DNA from: Acanthamoeba castellanii str. Neff
Taxonomy: Eukaryota > Discosea > Longamoebia > Acanthamoebidae
Length of the DNA stretch: 17,000 bases
Direction of reading: 5' to 3'
Assembly (NCBI RefSeq): GCF_000313135.1
Contig: NW_004457596.1
Span: forward strand, 391,977 to 408,976
Shown here: piece after piece, positions 15,817 to 17,000 of the stretch
Layout: each line of letters starts with the position of its first letter
Numbering within the stretch: position 1 is the first letter of the stretch
The notes under the pieces: model-generated
Seen by the model: the letters and a program-made list of their open reading frames with translations, nothing else
Told to the model about the DNA's origin: nothing
Databases searched by the model: none
Position numbers and translations under genes: made by a program

Positions 15817-17000
15817 TCAATGCACAGCATCAGCTCCTAGCACCCCTGCGCAGGTATTCAACCATGCCCTTTTTTCGTTGCATATGTGTACACAATGAAA
15901 TATATCACTTACTCTCAAAATCAACAGCAGCCAGCCCTCCACAACCCCTCACTTGGAACCATTGCACAAGAGAAAGCAGCAAGATCATGAGGATACTGAC
16001 ACCCATGCCCACAGACTCAGCAGTGCCCACAACAACTGCCACAAGCACAGCCATGGATCACAATAGCACTTGTGATGATGTTGGTCTTGGATTCATTTGG
16101 TTGTGCAGAAGCTCCATTGATGTGGTAGCTGAAGTTGGCATGAAGTGGAGTAGCATGAAGGGGAGTGTAGTTGAGAATGCTTTGCGCTTTGGTGCTGGAG
16201 GTGTAGGCAGTAAGGACAAGCTGATAGAAGACATGACCTATTGTTGGATTGAAGGTATAGGACTTGTTCACTTGACCAATGAAGATGGTGTAGAGGCCTG
16301 TATGAGTATTGCATACATGTACACAATGAGTTGTCAGCATATTTCTAAGAAGGAGTAAGCTGTGGAAGGGGTAATGAAGAGCAATAAGTCATTGTGTACA
16401 TGTACATGATGGAATGTACCATTGTGTTGGACCCCACTGGCGCTCTTGGAGTGGATGTTGGGGATGCTCTCTGAGATGAGACGCAGAAGCTGCCAGGGGC
16501 TATTCTCATTGGCAAGGAGGTTGAGAAGAGCCACCATTTCCAACACATTGGTCATTAGGACGGCAGCAAAGCAGTCTGTGTGGTGAGACAGGTTAGTAAT
16601 CAAACACATGAGCCTTGATTCAGAGAGCAATGTGGGTTGGTGTAACCCATCAGTGCTAGTATGGGGCCATGTTGACCATGGCAATGGGCGTCCTCTACAG
16701 CATGGCCCTGTTCAAGGTGCGCCAGCAGATGAACAACAACAAGGAGGGCGTATAGTCAGAGGCCATTGTCAAGCAGATCCCAGTGGTGAGTAGATGCATC
16801 AATGGAGATGTTGCACAGGACAATGTCAACTAGCTTGGGATTTGTGCAAGTGACCTGGAGCTGTTCAATGCACTTGCAGAGGTCCTTCTGGTTGGATCTG
16901 GTCTCATCATGTGTTCTTGCTGGTTCAAAAGGTTCTTCTGCTGAGTTGGTGGATTTCCTCTTCCCTTGAGCCTTCACTTTACATTTCTCCTTTTCTTTAG
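15817..17000 (-). pseudogene. Four-exon membrane-protein gene relic (5' end beyond window)
   Basis: Minus-strand exons are 17000-16608, 16575-16420, 16297-15913 and 15845-15817 (TGA stop). Introns are 32, 122 and 67 bp with GT-AG ends; the first has an exact TACTAAC branch site. Phases 1,1,1 all agree. The first exon starts Lys/Glu-rich, then Cys-containing (DLCKCIEQLQ, DIVLCNISI), and after TGA 16758 continues hydrophobic (LYALLVVVHLLAHL). Exon 2 is helical (CFAAVLMTNVLEMVALLNLL). Exon 3 has SYTFNPTIGHVFYQLVL and HANFSYHINGASAQPNE; near 16055 the reading shifts one frame into MAVLVAVVV and VSILMILLLSLVQWF, a likely membrane segment. One stop and one shift make it broken as read. Family unrecognised; captured or decayed host gene. 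Confidence 0.55.

Noticed and set aside
15768..16358. 196-codon plus-strand open frame
   Set aside because: It lies antisense to the inferred exon 3 of the membrane-protein relic, has low-complexity Thr/Ser parts and shows no domain; splice-consistent coding on the minus strand explains the region better.

Overview
The window looks like fungal nuclear DNA, most likely from a basidiomycete (Agaricomycetes). Genes are cut by many short GT-AG introns, mostly 57-80 bp, often starting GTAC or GTAT and carrying a CTAAC-like branch site. The repeats are a chromodomain Ty3 element, a DIRS/Ngaro-like tyrosine-recombinase retroelement, a PIF/Harbinger-type transposase and a MULE-like transposase fragment. 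CpG is rare in the transposon half, as expected when methylated repeats lose CpG by deamination. The lineage is inferred; no rRNA or other marker gene is present. I found no tRNA, rRNA, CRISPR array or prokaryotic-type operon.

Bases 1-2898 hold one plus-strand, CpG-normal gene, cut at the window's left edge. Small phase-0 exons encode a leucine-rich-repeat region. A Gly/Arg-rich and acidic linker follows, then a DUF3990-type ADP-ribosyltransferase-like domain ending at 2898. Two one-base frame breaks fall in low-complexity tracts. Bases 2899-3934 hold a cluster of ACCGGT palindromes and one ambiguous open frame.

From about 3940 rightward the sequence is a graveyard of mobile and captured genes. 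In order: a broken minus-strand gene (3935-4662); a plus ORF with a C2HC finger and a 33-bp minisatellite (4682-5410); a Harbinger-type transposase with its DDE triad present (5672-6571); a CpG-rich block made of a C-rich tract, a palindrome-rich core and an oppositely oriented G-rich tract (6573-7600); a seven-exon minus-strand zinc-binding pseudogene (7732-8929); a 5'-truncated chromovirus ending in an LTR (about 8930-12422); a minus-strand MULE fragment abutting that LTR; a truncated DIRS-like element (about 12870-14340); a minus-strand exon (14789-15155); and a four-exon minus-strand membrane-protein pseudogene running off the right edge (15817-17000).

The stop codons inside these relics are mostly TGA, and several lost catalytic residues are explained by CpG to TpG/CpA change. 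This suggests methylation-linked decay of a nested insertion cluster next to one host gene. The minus-strand spliced relics were rebuilt by joining exons whose reading phases agree. I recognise no named family for them, and they are the least described content here.
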